A stretch of 22,125 nt of DNA. Source: Candidatus Methylomirabilota bacterium. Lineage in GTDB: Bacteria; Methylomirabilota; Methylomirabilia; Methylomirabilales; CSP1-5. Of this stretch, positions 10,370 through 17,508 are shown piece by piece. The notes under the pieces were generated by a model. That model ran no database searches, was not told the origin of the DNA, and saw only the letters and a program-made list of their open reading frames with translations. Every line of letters begins with the position of its first letter. Within the stretch, counting starts at the first letter, position 1. The translations under genes were made by a program, and so were the position numbers. The DNA is taken from positions 1 through 22,125 of the forward strand of contig JAHFDE010000015.1 in NCBI GenBank assembly GCA_023249165.1, read 5' to 3'.

Positions 10370-10486
10370 GTATATGCGGCCCTTGAGCTGCGGCACAGGC
10401 GCCTCCGCGTGCAACCAGGATTCCAGGTGTGGGAAACTACCACAGAATTCTGGACTCTACAACAAAAATGGGTCACGGGTTTCGGC

Positions 10487-10515
10487 TTGACACACCCGTC
10501 CCTTCCCGCTATAGT
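10487..10515 (+). promoter_or_regulatory. Sigma-70 promoter for the aminotransferase-serA-hisZ-purA operon
   Basis: A perfect -35 box TTGACA (10487-10492) is separated by 17 nt from TATAGT (10510-10515), a five-of-six -10 box. Transcription would start near 10522, giving a leader of about 177 nt before the ATG at 10699. It points away from the minus-strand thioredoxin operon. Confidence 0.85.
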
Positions 10516-10539
10516 GAAACGCCGTATCGGGGAAGGCCC

Positions 10540-10636
10540 CCAGGGAGTTCGGGGGGCTCCCGCACGTGGTCGCCATGCCTAAGAAGCCTACGAGCAGACA
10601 ATATCCTCATTCCCAGGCATCGGGGTGAGGCACCCC
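10540..10636 (+). other. Leader hairpins upstream of the aminotransferase gene
   Basis: The leader contains two clear hairpins: GCCCCC/GGGGGC near 10540-10562, and GGGGTG (10622-10627) with CACCCC (10631-10636) around a three-base loop. Neither is followed by a U-run, so they are not plain terminators. I recognise no known riboswitch; a role in regulation is only possible. The rest of 10415-10698 holds no gene that I can support. Confidence 0.4.
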
Positions 10637-10698
10637 TCCTGCGGGTTTGTTCGAGGTCCCTGCCCTCCGGTTCGACCCCTTTACAGGAGAGGAGCTGA

Positions 10699-11835
10699 AT
10701 GAAAAAAACGCACCTTTTTGCCCCAGGGCCGACCCCCATCCCCCCCGAGGCCCTGCTGACCATGGCCCATCCCATCCTCCACCACCGGACCCCGGAGTAT
10801 GAGGCACTCCTCGCCGAGGTGCGGGAAGGCCTCAAGGTATTGTTCCAGACGACCGAAGAGGTCCTCCTCTTCGCCGCCTCGGGGACCGGAGGGATGGAAG
10901 CGGCGGTGGTCAACACCCTTTCTCCGGGCGAGAAGGCGCTGGTGATCCGAGGCGGAAAGTTTGGAGAGCGATGGGGAGAGATCTGTCAGGCCTACGGCGT
11001 GAACTTCACGCCGATCGACGTCCCCTACGGGAAGGCGGTGGATCCCGGGCTCGTGGCCGCCGCCCTGGCGAAGGATCCCCAGATCGCCGTCGTCCTCAGC
11101 ACCTATAGCGAAACCTCGACGGGGGTCCTCCACGATATCAAGGCCATTGCTGAGGCCGTCCGAAAGACCCCCACCCTCTTGGTGGTGGATGCGATCACCA
11201 GCCTGGGGGTAATGGACGTTCCCATGGATGATTGGGGATTGGATGTGGTGGTCGCCGGCTCGCAGAAGGCCCTCATGCTGCCGCCTGGCCTGGCCATGGT
11301 CGGGGTCAGCCGGAAGGCGTGGACGGCGGTAGAGCGATCTCGCCTGCCGAAGTATTACTTTGACTTCGCGGCGGAACAGAAGCATCTGCTCAAGAACCAG
11401 TCTCGCTTCACCCCGGCCATCTCGCTGGTCGTCGGACTGCGGGAGACCCTCAGGATGATCCGGAGCGAGGGGCTCCCCAATATCTTTCGCCGCCACGAGA
11501 GACTCGCGGCTGCTATGCGGGCGGGGATCACTGCCCTCGGTTTGGAGCTCTTTGCCGAGCGACCGAGCCCGGCGGTGACGGCCGTCCTTGTCCCGAGAGG
11601 GCTCGATGGCGGTACCATCGTCAAGACGCTCCGGACAAGGCATCGGGTGATCATCGCGGGTGGTCAGGGATCGCTGAAGGGGAAGATCTTTCGCCTGGCC
11701 ACCATGGGGTACGCGGACTCGACGGATGTGGTCGTTGCACTCTCGGCGCTGGAACTGACGCTCGCGGAGGTGGGGTACCCGGTGAAACTCGGTGATGGCA
11801 TCCGGGCTGCCCAGGAAGTCCTCCAAAAACAGTAG
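10699..11835 (+). CDS. Class V PLP aminotransferase (alanine-glyoxylate / serine-pyruvate type)
   Basis: This is a cytoplasmic PLP transaminase of 378 residues. Asp164 (VVDAITSLG) should contact the PLP ring nitrogen, and Lys190 in AGSQKALMLPPGL should form the Schiff base. The N-terminal LFAPGPTPIPPE, the HHRTPEY motif and ASGTGGMEAAV are typical of the alanine-glyoxylate and serine-pyruvate aminotransferase group. Because serA follows directly (31 nt), a likely job is the transamination step of serine synthesis (phosphohydroxypyruvate to phosphoserine) in place of a classical SerC. A glyoxylate or serine role in C1 metabolism is the alternative. A strong Shine-Dalgarno (AGGAGAGGAG) precedes the ATG. 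It is the first gene of the operon under the promoter at 10487. Confidence 0.92.
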   Translation: MKKTHLFAPGPTPIPPEALLTMAHPILHHRTPEYEALLAEVREGLKVLFQTTEEVLLFAASGTGGMEAAVVNTLSPGEKALVIRGGKFGERWGEICQAYGVNFTPIDVPYGKAVDPGLVAAALAKDPQIAVVLSTYSETSTGVLHDIKAIAEAVRKTPTLLVVDAITSLGVMDVPMDDWGLDVVVAGSQKALMLPPGLAMVGVSRKAWTAVERSRLPKYYFDFAAEQKHLLKNQSRFTPAISLVVGLRETLRMIRSEGLPNIFRRHERLAAAMRAGITALGLELFAERPSPAVTAVLVPRGLDGGTIVKTLRTRHRVIIAGGQGSLKGKIFRLATMGYADSTDVVVALSALELTLAEVGYPVKLGDGIRAAQEVLQKQ

Positions 11836-11866
11836 GAGACCAGGGGGCTGAAGGATGGAGAGACCG

Positions 11867-13447
11867 ATGCAAGTCCTGATCACCGATGACCTTTCCCCCA
11901 GAGGTCTGGAGGTCCTTCGCCAGAATCCCAACATCCACCTCACGCTCCAACCCAGGATCGCAGCCGAAGAGCTGCTCAAGGTGATCGATGAGTACGACGC
12001 CCTGATCGTTCGCAGCGCCACGAAGGTGACCGCCGAGGTAATCCAGGCCGGGAAGCGGCTCAAGGTGATCGGTCGCGCCGGCGTGGGGGTGGATAACGTC
12101 GATGTGGAGGCGGCCACCGCCCAGGGCGTAGTGGTCATGAACACTCCGACGGGGAACACCATCACGACCGCCGAGCACACGATCTCGCTCCTCTTGGCCC
12201 TCGCAAAGCATGTGCCCCAGGCGGCGGCCTCACTCCAGGCGAGGCGGTGGGAAAAAGGGAAGTTCCTCAACGTCGAGCTGTATAACAAGACGCTGGGGAT
12301 CATCGGACTGGGGCGGATCGGCTCAGAGGTCGCGAAGCGGGCGAAGGGCTTTGCCATGCGCGTCATCGCCTACGATCCCTTCATCGCGACCGAGGTCGCG
12401 AGCCGGATCGGCGTCGAACTCGTCGATCTCGATGAGGTCTACCGCCAGGCAGACTTCGTTACCATTCACGTCCCGCTTGGCCCCGACACGCACCACATGA
12501 TCAGCCGCGAGACCATCGGCCTGATGAAGCGGGGGGTGCGGATCATCAACTGCGCACGGGGGGGCGTGGTGGACGAGGAGGCCCTCTACGAGGCATTGGT
12601 GAGCGGACACGTGGCCGGTGCCGCGTGTGACGTCTTCGAAAAAGAACCGGCGACCGCCAGCCCTCTCTTTTCCCTGGAGAGCTTCATCGGCACCCCGCAT
12701 CTCGGAGCTGCCACCGCCGAGGCCCAGGACAACGTGGCCGTCGCTATCTCTCAGCAGGTGGCGGATTTCTTGACCACGGGGGTGATCCGGAACTCGGTGA
12801 ACACCCCTTCGATCGAGCCGGAAATTCTGGCCAAGATCAGGCCCTATCTCACCCTCGCGGAAAAGCTCGGACGGCTCAACTCGCAGCTGGCCGAGGGGCG
12901 GTTCCGGGAGATACGCATCGAGTACACCGGAGAGGTCGCGAGCTTCGACACCTCGCCCCTGACGGCGTCGGTGGTCAAGGGGGTACTCGATCCGATCATT
13001 TCAAGCACCATCAACATCGTCAATGCCCTGCCCTTCGCCCGTCAGCGGGGAATCCGCGTGGTGGAGTCGAAGAGCACCGAGGAAGAAGACTACGCGAGCC
13101 TCATCTCTGTCATTATCCAGACCGACCGAGGGCAGCACCTCGCGGCCGGGACCCTTTTCAGCCGACGAGAGCCTCGGGTGGTGCGGATCGATGAATTCTC
13201 CCTCGAGGCCGTGCCGGAAGGGTATCTCCTCATCTTCTCCAACCTGGATGTCCCGGGGGTGATCGGCAAGATCGGTACTCTCCTCGGGCAGAGTCAGGTC
13301 AACATCGCCGGCATGGTGCTCGGCCGAGAGAAGCCGGGCGGTCAGGCGGTTTCGGTCGTGAACGTCGATAGCCCGATCCCCACGCCGGTCCTCGACCAGA
13401 TCCGGCGGATGCCCAACATCGTCTATGCCAAGGTGGTGAAGGTCTGA
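11867..13447 (+). CDS. serA: D-3-phosphoglycerate dehydrogenase, long form with ACT domain
   Basis: It oxidises 3-phosphoglycerate to phosphohydroxypyruvate, the first committed step of serine synthesis. The 526-residue protein starts MQVLITDDLSPRGLEVL. The ATG at 11867 has GGAGAG at proper spacing and gives the usual N-terminus; an in-frame ATG at 11855 adds four residues and lacks a good site. The substrate domain is followed by the NAD-binding loop GLGRIGSEVAKRA (about 147-159), the NCARGGVVDE segment with its catalytic Arg, and HLGAATAEAQ. After residue about 305 come the intervening ASB domain and a C-terminal ACT domain (about 455-526, NLDVPGVIGKIGTLLG). This is the type found in Mycobacterium tuberculosis, commonly serine-inhibited. 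hisZ starts one base after its stop. Confidence 0.96.
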   Translation: MQVLITDDLSPRGLEVLRQNPNIHLTLQPRIAAEELLKVIDEYDALIVRSATKVTAEVIQAGKRLKVIGRAGVGVDNVDVEAATAQGVVVMNTPTGNTITTAEHTISLLLALAKHVPQAAASLQARRWEKGKFLNVELYNKTLGIIGLGRIGSEVAKRAKGFAMRVIAYDPFIATEVASRIGVELVDLDEVYRQADFVTIHVPLGPDTHHMISRETIGLMKRGVRIINCARGGVVDEEALYEALVSGHVAGAACDVFEKEPATASPLFSLESFIGTPHLGAATAEAQDNVAVAISQQVADFLTTGVIRNSVNTPSIEPEILAKIRPYLTLAEKLGRLNSQLAEGRFREIRIEYTGEVASFDTSPLTASVVKGVLDPIISSTINIVNALPFARQRGIRVVESKSTEEEDYASLISVIIQTDRGQHLAAGTLFSRREPRVVRIDEFSLEAVPEGYLLIFSNLDVPGVIGKIGTLLGQSQVNIAGMVLGREKPGGQAVSVVNVDSPIPTPVLDQIRRMPNIVYAKVVKV

Positions 13448-13448
13448 C

Positions 13449-14744
13449 GTGATCCCGACGACCATTCCGAAAGGGGTTCGGGTCCTCCCCCCGCCCGAGG
13501 CGGCCCGCCTTCGTTGGATCCAGAAGAAACTCCTCACGGTCTTCCGGCGTTGGGGTTTTCGGGAAGTGCTGACCCCGACCTTTGAATATTTGGAGGTCTT
13601 CGCCCACGAAGCGGGAGACGGAGTCTACGGGCAGACCTTTAAGTTCGTCGATCGACAGACCGGACTTCTCCTGGCGCTGCGGTCCGATCTCACCCCCCAG
13701 GTCGCGCGCATGGTGGCCTCCACCATGCGGGATCATCCCCTGCCCCTCCGCCTCGCCTACTCCGCCTCGGTCTTCCGGCACGAGGAGCCCCAGGCGGGAC
13801 GGCAGCGGGAGTTCTTCCAGGCCGGCGTGGAACTCATCGGTTCGGATCGGCCCGAGGCGGATGCCGAGATGATCGCCATGGCGGTCGAGGGATGTCAGGA
13901 GGCGGGCCTTCGGCACTTCCAGATCGACGTCGGGCAGGTGGAATACCTCCGAGGGATGCTCAACGCCCTCAACCCCTCCCCCGACCTTCGCCGCAGGATC
14001 CTCTCGGCGCTGAGGCGGAAGGACGCCGTGGAGCTTGAGCTGACGCTGAAGCCCCTGCCGGCCGAGGCTCGATTGAAAGAGGGGATTCAGCACTTGACCA
14101 CGCTGTACGGTGGGGAGGCGATCCTTGAAAGGGCAAAGGGATGGGCGGTCACAGAGCAATCGCGATTCGCGCTCGAAAACCTGACGCAGGTCTACGCCGT
14201 GCTCAGGACCTACGGCCTGGCCGACCACATCATCATCGACCTCGGAGAGACCTACGCCTTTGACTATCACACCGGTGTGGTCTTTCAGGTCTTCACCGAG
14301 TCGCTGGGCTATCCCATCGCAAGCGGCGGCCGCTACGACAACCTGATCGGCCAGTTCGGCTATCCGTGTCCCGCGACCGGCTTCGCCTTCGAGCTGGAGA
14401 AGGTCCTGGCTGCCTTAGAGGCGGAGGGTATCCTCCCACGCGACCAGGGGCCGGACTTCCTCATCATCGATTTCAATCCGGACAAGCATCAGGCTCTGCA
14501 CATCGCCCGGACGCTCAGGAACAAGGGCTACGCCGTCGCCAGGGACATCATCCGGCGTGATCTGGAGGGGTCACTCCACTATGCCCGGGTGAGCGCCATC
14601 CCCCGCGTGATCGTCCTGGGGCTCCAGGGAATGCCCGGAGACCGACTGACGTTGCGAGATCTCGCCACCGGGACGGCGACGACCTTCTCCGTCGCTGAGT
14701 TCTGCCAGCAGGTCACGGATGGGACGGTGCAATGGCCAACGTGA
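13449..14744 (+). CDS. hisZ: ATP phosphoribosyltransferase regulatory subunit
   Basis: HisZ is a histidyl-tRNA-synthetase paralogue that binds short-form HisG and gives it activity and histidine feedback in the first step of histidine synthesis. The 431-residue protein has class II synthetase motif 2-like features (LRSDLTPQVAR at about 77-87, then SASVFRHEEPQAGRQREFFQ). It also has DLGETYAFDYHTGVVFQVF and a GGRYDNLIGQFG segment. It lacks a clear HisRS anticodon-binding domain and the usual catalytic HisRS signature, so HisZ is preferred over HisS. It starts with GTG one base after serA and overlaps purA by 13 nt. It predicts a short-form hisG elsewhere in the genome. hisZ-purA adjacency is also known in proteobacteria. 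Confidence 0.9.
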   Translation: MIPTTIPKGVRVLPPPEAARLRWIQKKLLTVFRRWGFREVLTPTFEYLEVFAHEAGDGVYGQTFKFVDRQTGLLLALRSDLTPQVARMVASTMRDHPLPLRLAYSASVFRHEEPQAGRQREFFQAGVELIGSDRPEADAEMIAMAVEGCQEAGLRHFQIDVGQVEYLRGMLNALNPSPDLRRRILSALRRKDAVELELTLKPLPAEARLKEGIQHLTTLYGGEAILERAKGWAVTEQSRFALENLTQVYAVLRTYGLADHIIIDLGETYAFDYHTGVVFQVFTESLGYPIASGGRYDNLIGQFGYPCPATGFAFELEKVLAALEAEGILPRDQGPDFLIIDFNPDKHQALHIARTLRNKGYAVARDIIRRDLEGSLHYARVSAIPRVIVLGLQGMPGDRLTLRDLATGTATTFSVAEFCQQVTDGTVQWPT

Positions 14745-16036
14745 TCGTGGTCGGGACCCAGTGGGGCGACGAGGGCAAGGGGAAGATCGTTGACACCATC
14801 AGCGAGTCATTCGACGCCGTGGCCCGGTACCAGGGCGGGAACAACGCGGGGCACACGGTGGTGGTGGGCACCGAGAAGGTCGTCCTGCATCTCGTCCCCT
14901 CGGGCATCCTTCGGAAAGGGAAGATCTGCATCCTCGGCAACGGGGTGGTGGTCGATCTTCCCGGCCTCACCCACGAGCTCCACCAGCTTCGACGGCTGGC
15001 CGTGAAAGCGGAGGGACACCTGTACATCGGGAAGAACGCGCACCTGGTCCTTCCCTATCACAAAATCCTGGATCAAGAGCGCGAGAAACATGCCGCTCGC
15101 CCCCTCGGCACCACCGGACGCGGCATCGGCCCGGCGTACGCCGATAAGGCGGCCAGAGTGGGGACCCGGATCGGGGACCTTTTCGATCCGGCCCTCTTCC
15201 ACGAGCGATTGCGCGTCAATCTTGCCGAGAAGCAGGGTCACGCTCCGGCGACAAGCGCGCTGCACTCTCTCGACGCAGAGCGCATCTTTGATGAACAGAT
15301 GTCCCATTTCCGTGAGGTCCAGGGCTTCCTGGTCGACGCCTCGGCGACGCTCAACAGGATGATCGACGAAGGCAGGAAGATCTTGTTCGAGGGGGCGCAG
15401 GGGACCCTGTTGGATGTGGACCTGGGGACGTACCCGTATGTCACCTCGAGCAGCGCGACAGCCGGAGGGGCCTGCATCGGAACCGGGGTTGGACCGACCC
15501 GGATCGACGGCGTCTTGGGCGTTATGAAGGCCTACACCACCAGGGTGGGCGAAGGTCCTTTCCCCACGGAGCTCAAGGACAGTACCGGTGAGGAACTGCG
15601 CAATCGCGGCCGAGAGTACGGGGCCACGACAGGACGGCCCAGGCGGTGCGGGTGGCTCGACGCGGTCTCCCTCCGGTATGCGGTCCGGGTGAACGGCCTC
15701 AGCACCTTGGCCCTGACCAAGCTGGATGTCCTGGACACTTTCCCCGTACTCCAGATATGCCAGGCCTACCGCTACCGGGGTCAGATCCTCGAGGAATTCC
15801 CCAACGAGGTCGACATCCTCAAGGAATGTGAGCCGGTCTACGAGGAGATCGAAGGGTGGCAGGAGAACACGATGGGGTGCACGTCCGTCGCGGAACTGCC
15901 CAAGAAATGCCACGCCTTCCTGGATCGCCTCGAGGCCGTCCTCGGGATCGATATCTCGATCATCTCCACGGGCCCTGAGCGGGGCCGGACCATCCTGCTC
16001 CCCACCCCCACCCTAAAGCAATGGGGCCTCGTGTAG
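14732..16036 (+). CDS. purA: Adenylosuccinate synthetase
   Basis: It joins IMP and aspartate using GTP to make adenylosuccinate, the first step from IMP to AMP, in the cytoplasm. The 434-residue length is normal. The P-loop-like GDEGKGK lies at 12-18, with catalytic Asp13 and His41 in GGNNAGHT. IGPAYADKAARVG, EGAQGTLLDVDLGTYPYVTSS, TRVGEGPFPTEL and YGATTGRPRRCGWLD follow in order, and LTKLDVLD forms the base-recognition region. The ATG lies inside the last 13 nt of hisZ, so translation is probably coupled. It is the last gene of the operon. Confidence 0.98.
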   Translation: MANVIVVGTQWGDEGKGKIVDTISESFDAVARYQGGNNAGHTVVVGTEKVVLHLVPSGILRKGKICILGNGVVVDLPGLTHELHQLRRLAVKAEGHLYIGKNAHLVLPYHKILDQEREKHAARPLGTTGRGIGPAYADKAARVGTRIGDLFDPALFHERLRVNLAEKQGHAPATSALHSLDAERIFDEQMSHFREVQGFLVDASATLNRMIDEGRKILFEGAQGTLLDVDLGTYPYVTSSSATAGGACIGTGVGPTRIDGVLGVMKAYTTRVGEGPFPTELKDSTGEELRNRGREYGATTGRPRRCGWLDAVSLRYAVRVNGLSTLALTKLDVLDTFPVLQICQAYRYRGQILEEFPNEVDILKECEPVYEEIEGWQENTMGCTSVAELPKKCHAFLDRLEAVLGIDISIISTGPERGRTILLPTPTLKQWGLV

Positions 16037-16077
16037 TTCACGGTCACAGTATAAAGGAGAGCAGCACCTTTGGCCCC
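16023..16077 (+). terminator. Possible weak terminator hairpin at the end of purA
   Basis: GGGGCC (16023-16028) can pair with GGCCCC (16072-16077), and AAAGG (16053-16057) with CCTTT (16067-16071), giving a two-tier hairpin that overlaps the purA stop. There is no U-run after it, so an intrinsic-terminator role is uncertain. Confidence 0.25.
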
Positions 16078-16117
16078 CTCGCTCCGAGGCTCTCGCAGCG
16101 ACCCTCTTCGGCGGCTT

Positions 16118-16193
16118 ACGGCCTGGGTCCCTCCGTGTTCACGATCCCTGCAAACAGGACGGCCACGGATCGCGCCTCGGTTTCCCAGGCCGT
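16118..16193. other. Nested palindrome in the purA-lipoprotein gap
   Basis: ACGGCCTGGG (16118-16127) and CCCAGGCCGT (16184-16193) are perfect 10-bp complements. Inside them CCGTG (16133-16137) pairs with CACGG (16164-16168), and CCTG/CAGG close a CAAA loop near 16147-16158. All three tiers nest on one axis. It could be an RNA structure or a remnant of a mobile palindromic unit. No gene that I can support lies in 16037-16456. Confidence 0.5.
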
Positions 16194-16298
16194 CGCCTGC
16201 CGAGGGGCCCCGCCGCTTCCGCCAATGTCGCTCGAGGCCTGCAGGTGCTGCCTCAGAAAGCAAGAGCAGCTGCCTTCGGGAGGGCGAGGAGAGGCCAA

Positions 16299-16420
16299 CG
16301 GGTGGCGGAGGCCGGGCGCCCATCCGCCCGGAGGAGAATTTCGCCACCGCTCCTTATTCCTTGATGGAATAGTGCGTGAAGTCTCCGAGGACGGATGGGG
16401 TGGCCGACGACAGGACCCGT
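16299..16420. repeat. Structured dispersed repeat, copy B (inverted relative to copy A)
   Basis: This is the second copy of the element at 7876-7998, on the opposite strand. Its helices are CCCATCCG (16319-16326) with CGGATGGG (16392-16399), perfect; GGAGA (16333-16337) with TCTCC (16382-16386); and TATTCC (16355-16360) with GGAATA (16366-16371) around TTGAT. The tip hairpin differs in sequence from copy A but is still paired. This copy too lies in a convergent gap (purA and the lipoprotein gene). Confidence 0.7.
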
Positions 16421-16456
16421 TGGCCAGGGCGCAGGTGGGGCTGAAGAGGATGCGAG

Positions 16457-16846
16457 TCACAGCCTGTGAATCTCAAAACCCCCCATGAACACCATGAAAT
16501 AACCGGTTTGGAAGGTACGCCCCCGGGCCCGGGCCCCTCTTGTGACCTTGAATATTGCGAACGGCCCTGATGTTGCACAGAGGCCGACCGGCTGCACACC
16601 TCTCCAGTCAGACCCAAAGAGGTCCGCGTAGTGCTTGTCATCGCACGGTGGCACCGCTTCGGCCTGGCTCCAGTCCCCACCCTGCCGCAACGAGACGAGA
16701 AACTTTCCCCCCGTCTTAGTCACCTTGACTTCAGGAGGACCATTTGCTTGAATGGCATACTCACCGACCAGCGCGTCGGGTGACGCTGAACCACAGCCGG
16801 CAACCACAATTGCGATGCAAGCAAGAAGTCCGCCCCGATATCTCAT
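16457..16846 (-). CDS. Small predicted lipoprotein of unknown function
   Basis: The 129-residue protein starts MRYRGGLLACIAIVVAGCGS. This is a short basic start, a hydrophobic core and a lipobox ending at Cys18, so it should be lipidated and anchored to a membrane facing the periplasm. The ATG at 16846 is preceded by GGGAGGTG at ideal spacing; the frame runs upstream to 17005 but that part lacks a signal. The mature part is beta-rich looking, with a VGEYAIQANG-type start and a TGYFMVFMGGFEIHRL end, and has two further cysteines (in PPCDD and LCATS). I do not recognise the family. It is a single gene, convergent with purA and divergent from tRNA-Lys. Confidence 0.82.
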   Translation of the reverse strand: MRYRGGLLACIAIVVAGCGSASPDALVGEYAIQANGPPEVKVTKTGGKFLVSLRQGGDWSQAEAVPPCDDKHYADLFGSDWRGVQPVGLCATSGPFAIFKVTRGARARGRTFQTGYFMVFMGGFEIHRL

Positions 16847-17022
16847 GGTGCACCTCCCGCAACAAGAAATTGAACCGGATATTCCTTCCGTCGGGGCCGC
16901 GACGTGAGAGGAGGTTAACAGAGAGAATTGTAGGATTGCAAGACCCGACCCCGATTCCTGACCCCAGGGGAGTTTCGGGAACCACTTGGGCGCGGTTTCG
17001 AGCATCTCGGGCCGGGTGGGGA

Positions 17023-17051
17023 TTGACTGCGGTCGGATAAAGGTGCAGAAT
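17023..17051 (+). promoter_or_regulatory. Promoter for tRNA-Lys
   Basis: TTGACT (17023-17028, five of six) and CAGAAT (17046-17051, four of six) are 17 nt apart. A start near 17058 would leave almost no 5' leader before the tRNA at 17060. Confidence 0.6.
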
Positions 17052-17059
17052 CAGGGCGT

Positions 17060-17135
17060 GACCCGTTAGCTCAGCTGGCAGAGCACCTGCCTTTTAAGCA
17101 GGGGGCCGCGGGTTCGAATCCCGCACGGGTCACCA
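17060..17135 (+). tRNA. tRNA-Lys (anticodon UUU), CCA encoded
   Basis: The acceptor stem GACCCGT (17060-17066) pairs with ACGGGTC (17125-17131), followed by A and an encoded CCA (17133-17135). The D-arm contains AGCTCAGCTGGCAGAGC. The anticodon arm CCTGC-CTTTTAA-GCAGG places TTT at 17093-17095. The T-arm is GCGGG-TTCGAAT-CCCGC. All stems pair, so it should be functional. It reads AAA/AAG lysine codons. Confidence 0.97.
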
Positions 17136-17247
17136 CTTCTCGTCAGGCCCTTTCGACGTCCATCCGTCTCTCCTTCGCGAGACTCGCCATACTCCGGCCG
17201 ACGGTTTCCTTCCAGGACCCCACCAGGAAGAATCGACCGCACACCCC

Positions 17248-17268
17248 GCTGCCCTGATGTCAGGCAGC
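17248..17268 (+). terminator. Hairpin downstream of tRNA-Lys
   Basis: GCTGCC (17248-17253) pairs with GGCAGC (17263-17268), with a small inner extension. No U-run follows, so it is at best a weak terminator or a processing barrier. Nothing else that I can name lies in 17136-17336. Confidence 0.3.
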
Positions 17269-17336
17269 TTCGCCCATGATAATGATCACGTTCAATAATA
17301 TTTCTCTGGAGACTTGAATTTGTCGTGAGAGGGCTC

Positions 17337-17366
17337 TTGACGTCTTCTTGGGTTCTTCTCGATACT
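17337..17366 (+). promoter_or_regulatory. Probable promoter for ppdK
   Basis: TTGACG (17337-17342) is followed after 18 nt by GATACT (17361-17366, four of six). The AT-rich stretch upstream (17276-17325, with AATAATATTTC) is unusual in this GC-rich window and may act as an UP-like element. The leader would be about 135 nt. Confidence 0.55.
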
Positions 17367-17381
17367 AGGTAATAGTCTCCG

Positions 17382-17479
17382 CCGCCCTATGGGCGGTCAC
17401 GCTCCTAACCGATCAGGGAGGGGGGGCTCCCGGCTGTTTTGGGGGAACCAGTTCTGATCTGAGGGGAGCATCTCAGATC
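17382..17479 (+). other. Hairpin-rich leader of ppdK
   Basis: Three inverted repeats lie between the probable promoter and the ATG: CCGCCC/GGGCGG (17382-17396), GGGAG/CTCCC around 17416-17431, and a perfect 8-bp GATCTGAG (17456-17463) with CTCAGATC (17472-17479). The last ends 29 nt before the ATG. No U-run follows. Control of translation or RNA stability is possible, but no known riboswitch class is recognised. Confidence 0.45.
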
Positions 17480-17508
17480 CCAGCACGAGGCATTGAGGGG
17501 GATGAATC

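Noticed and set aside
10166..10414. Reading the thioredoxin region as two separate broken genes (a pseudogene)
   Set aside because: There is no frameshift. Only one TGA interrupts the frame, exactly at the redox cysteine position, and the rest is well conserved and coupled to the next gene. Selenocysteine is the better explanation, though a point error is not excluded.
10667..10683. GGTTCGACCCC before the aminotransferase gene as a tRNA T-arm
   Set aside because: The flanking bases do not form a five-pair T-stem and no other tRNA parts are nearby.
10681..12366. Long open frame on the minus strand (561 codons) opposite the aminotransferase and serA
   Set aside because: It is antisense to two well-identified genes, has no recognisable motifs, and such frames are common in GC-rich DNA because of codon bias on the coding strand.
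16847..17005. N-terminal extension of the lipoprotein frame
   Set aside because: The ATG at 16846 has a perfect Shine-Dalgarno and begins a proper lipoprotein signal; the upstream part has neither.
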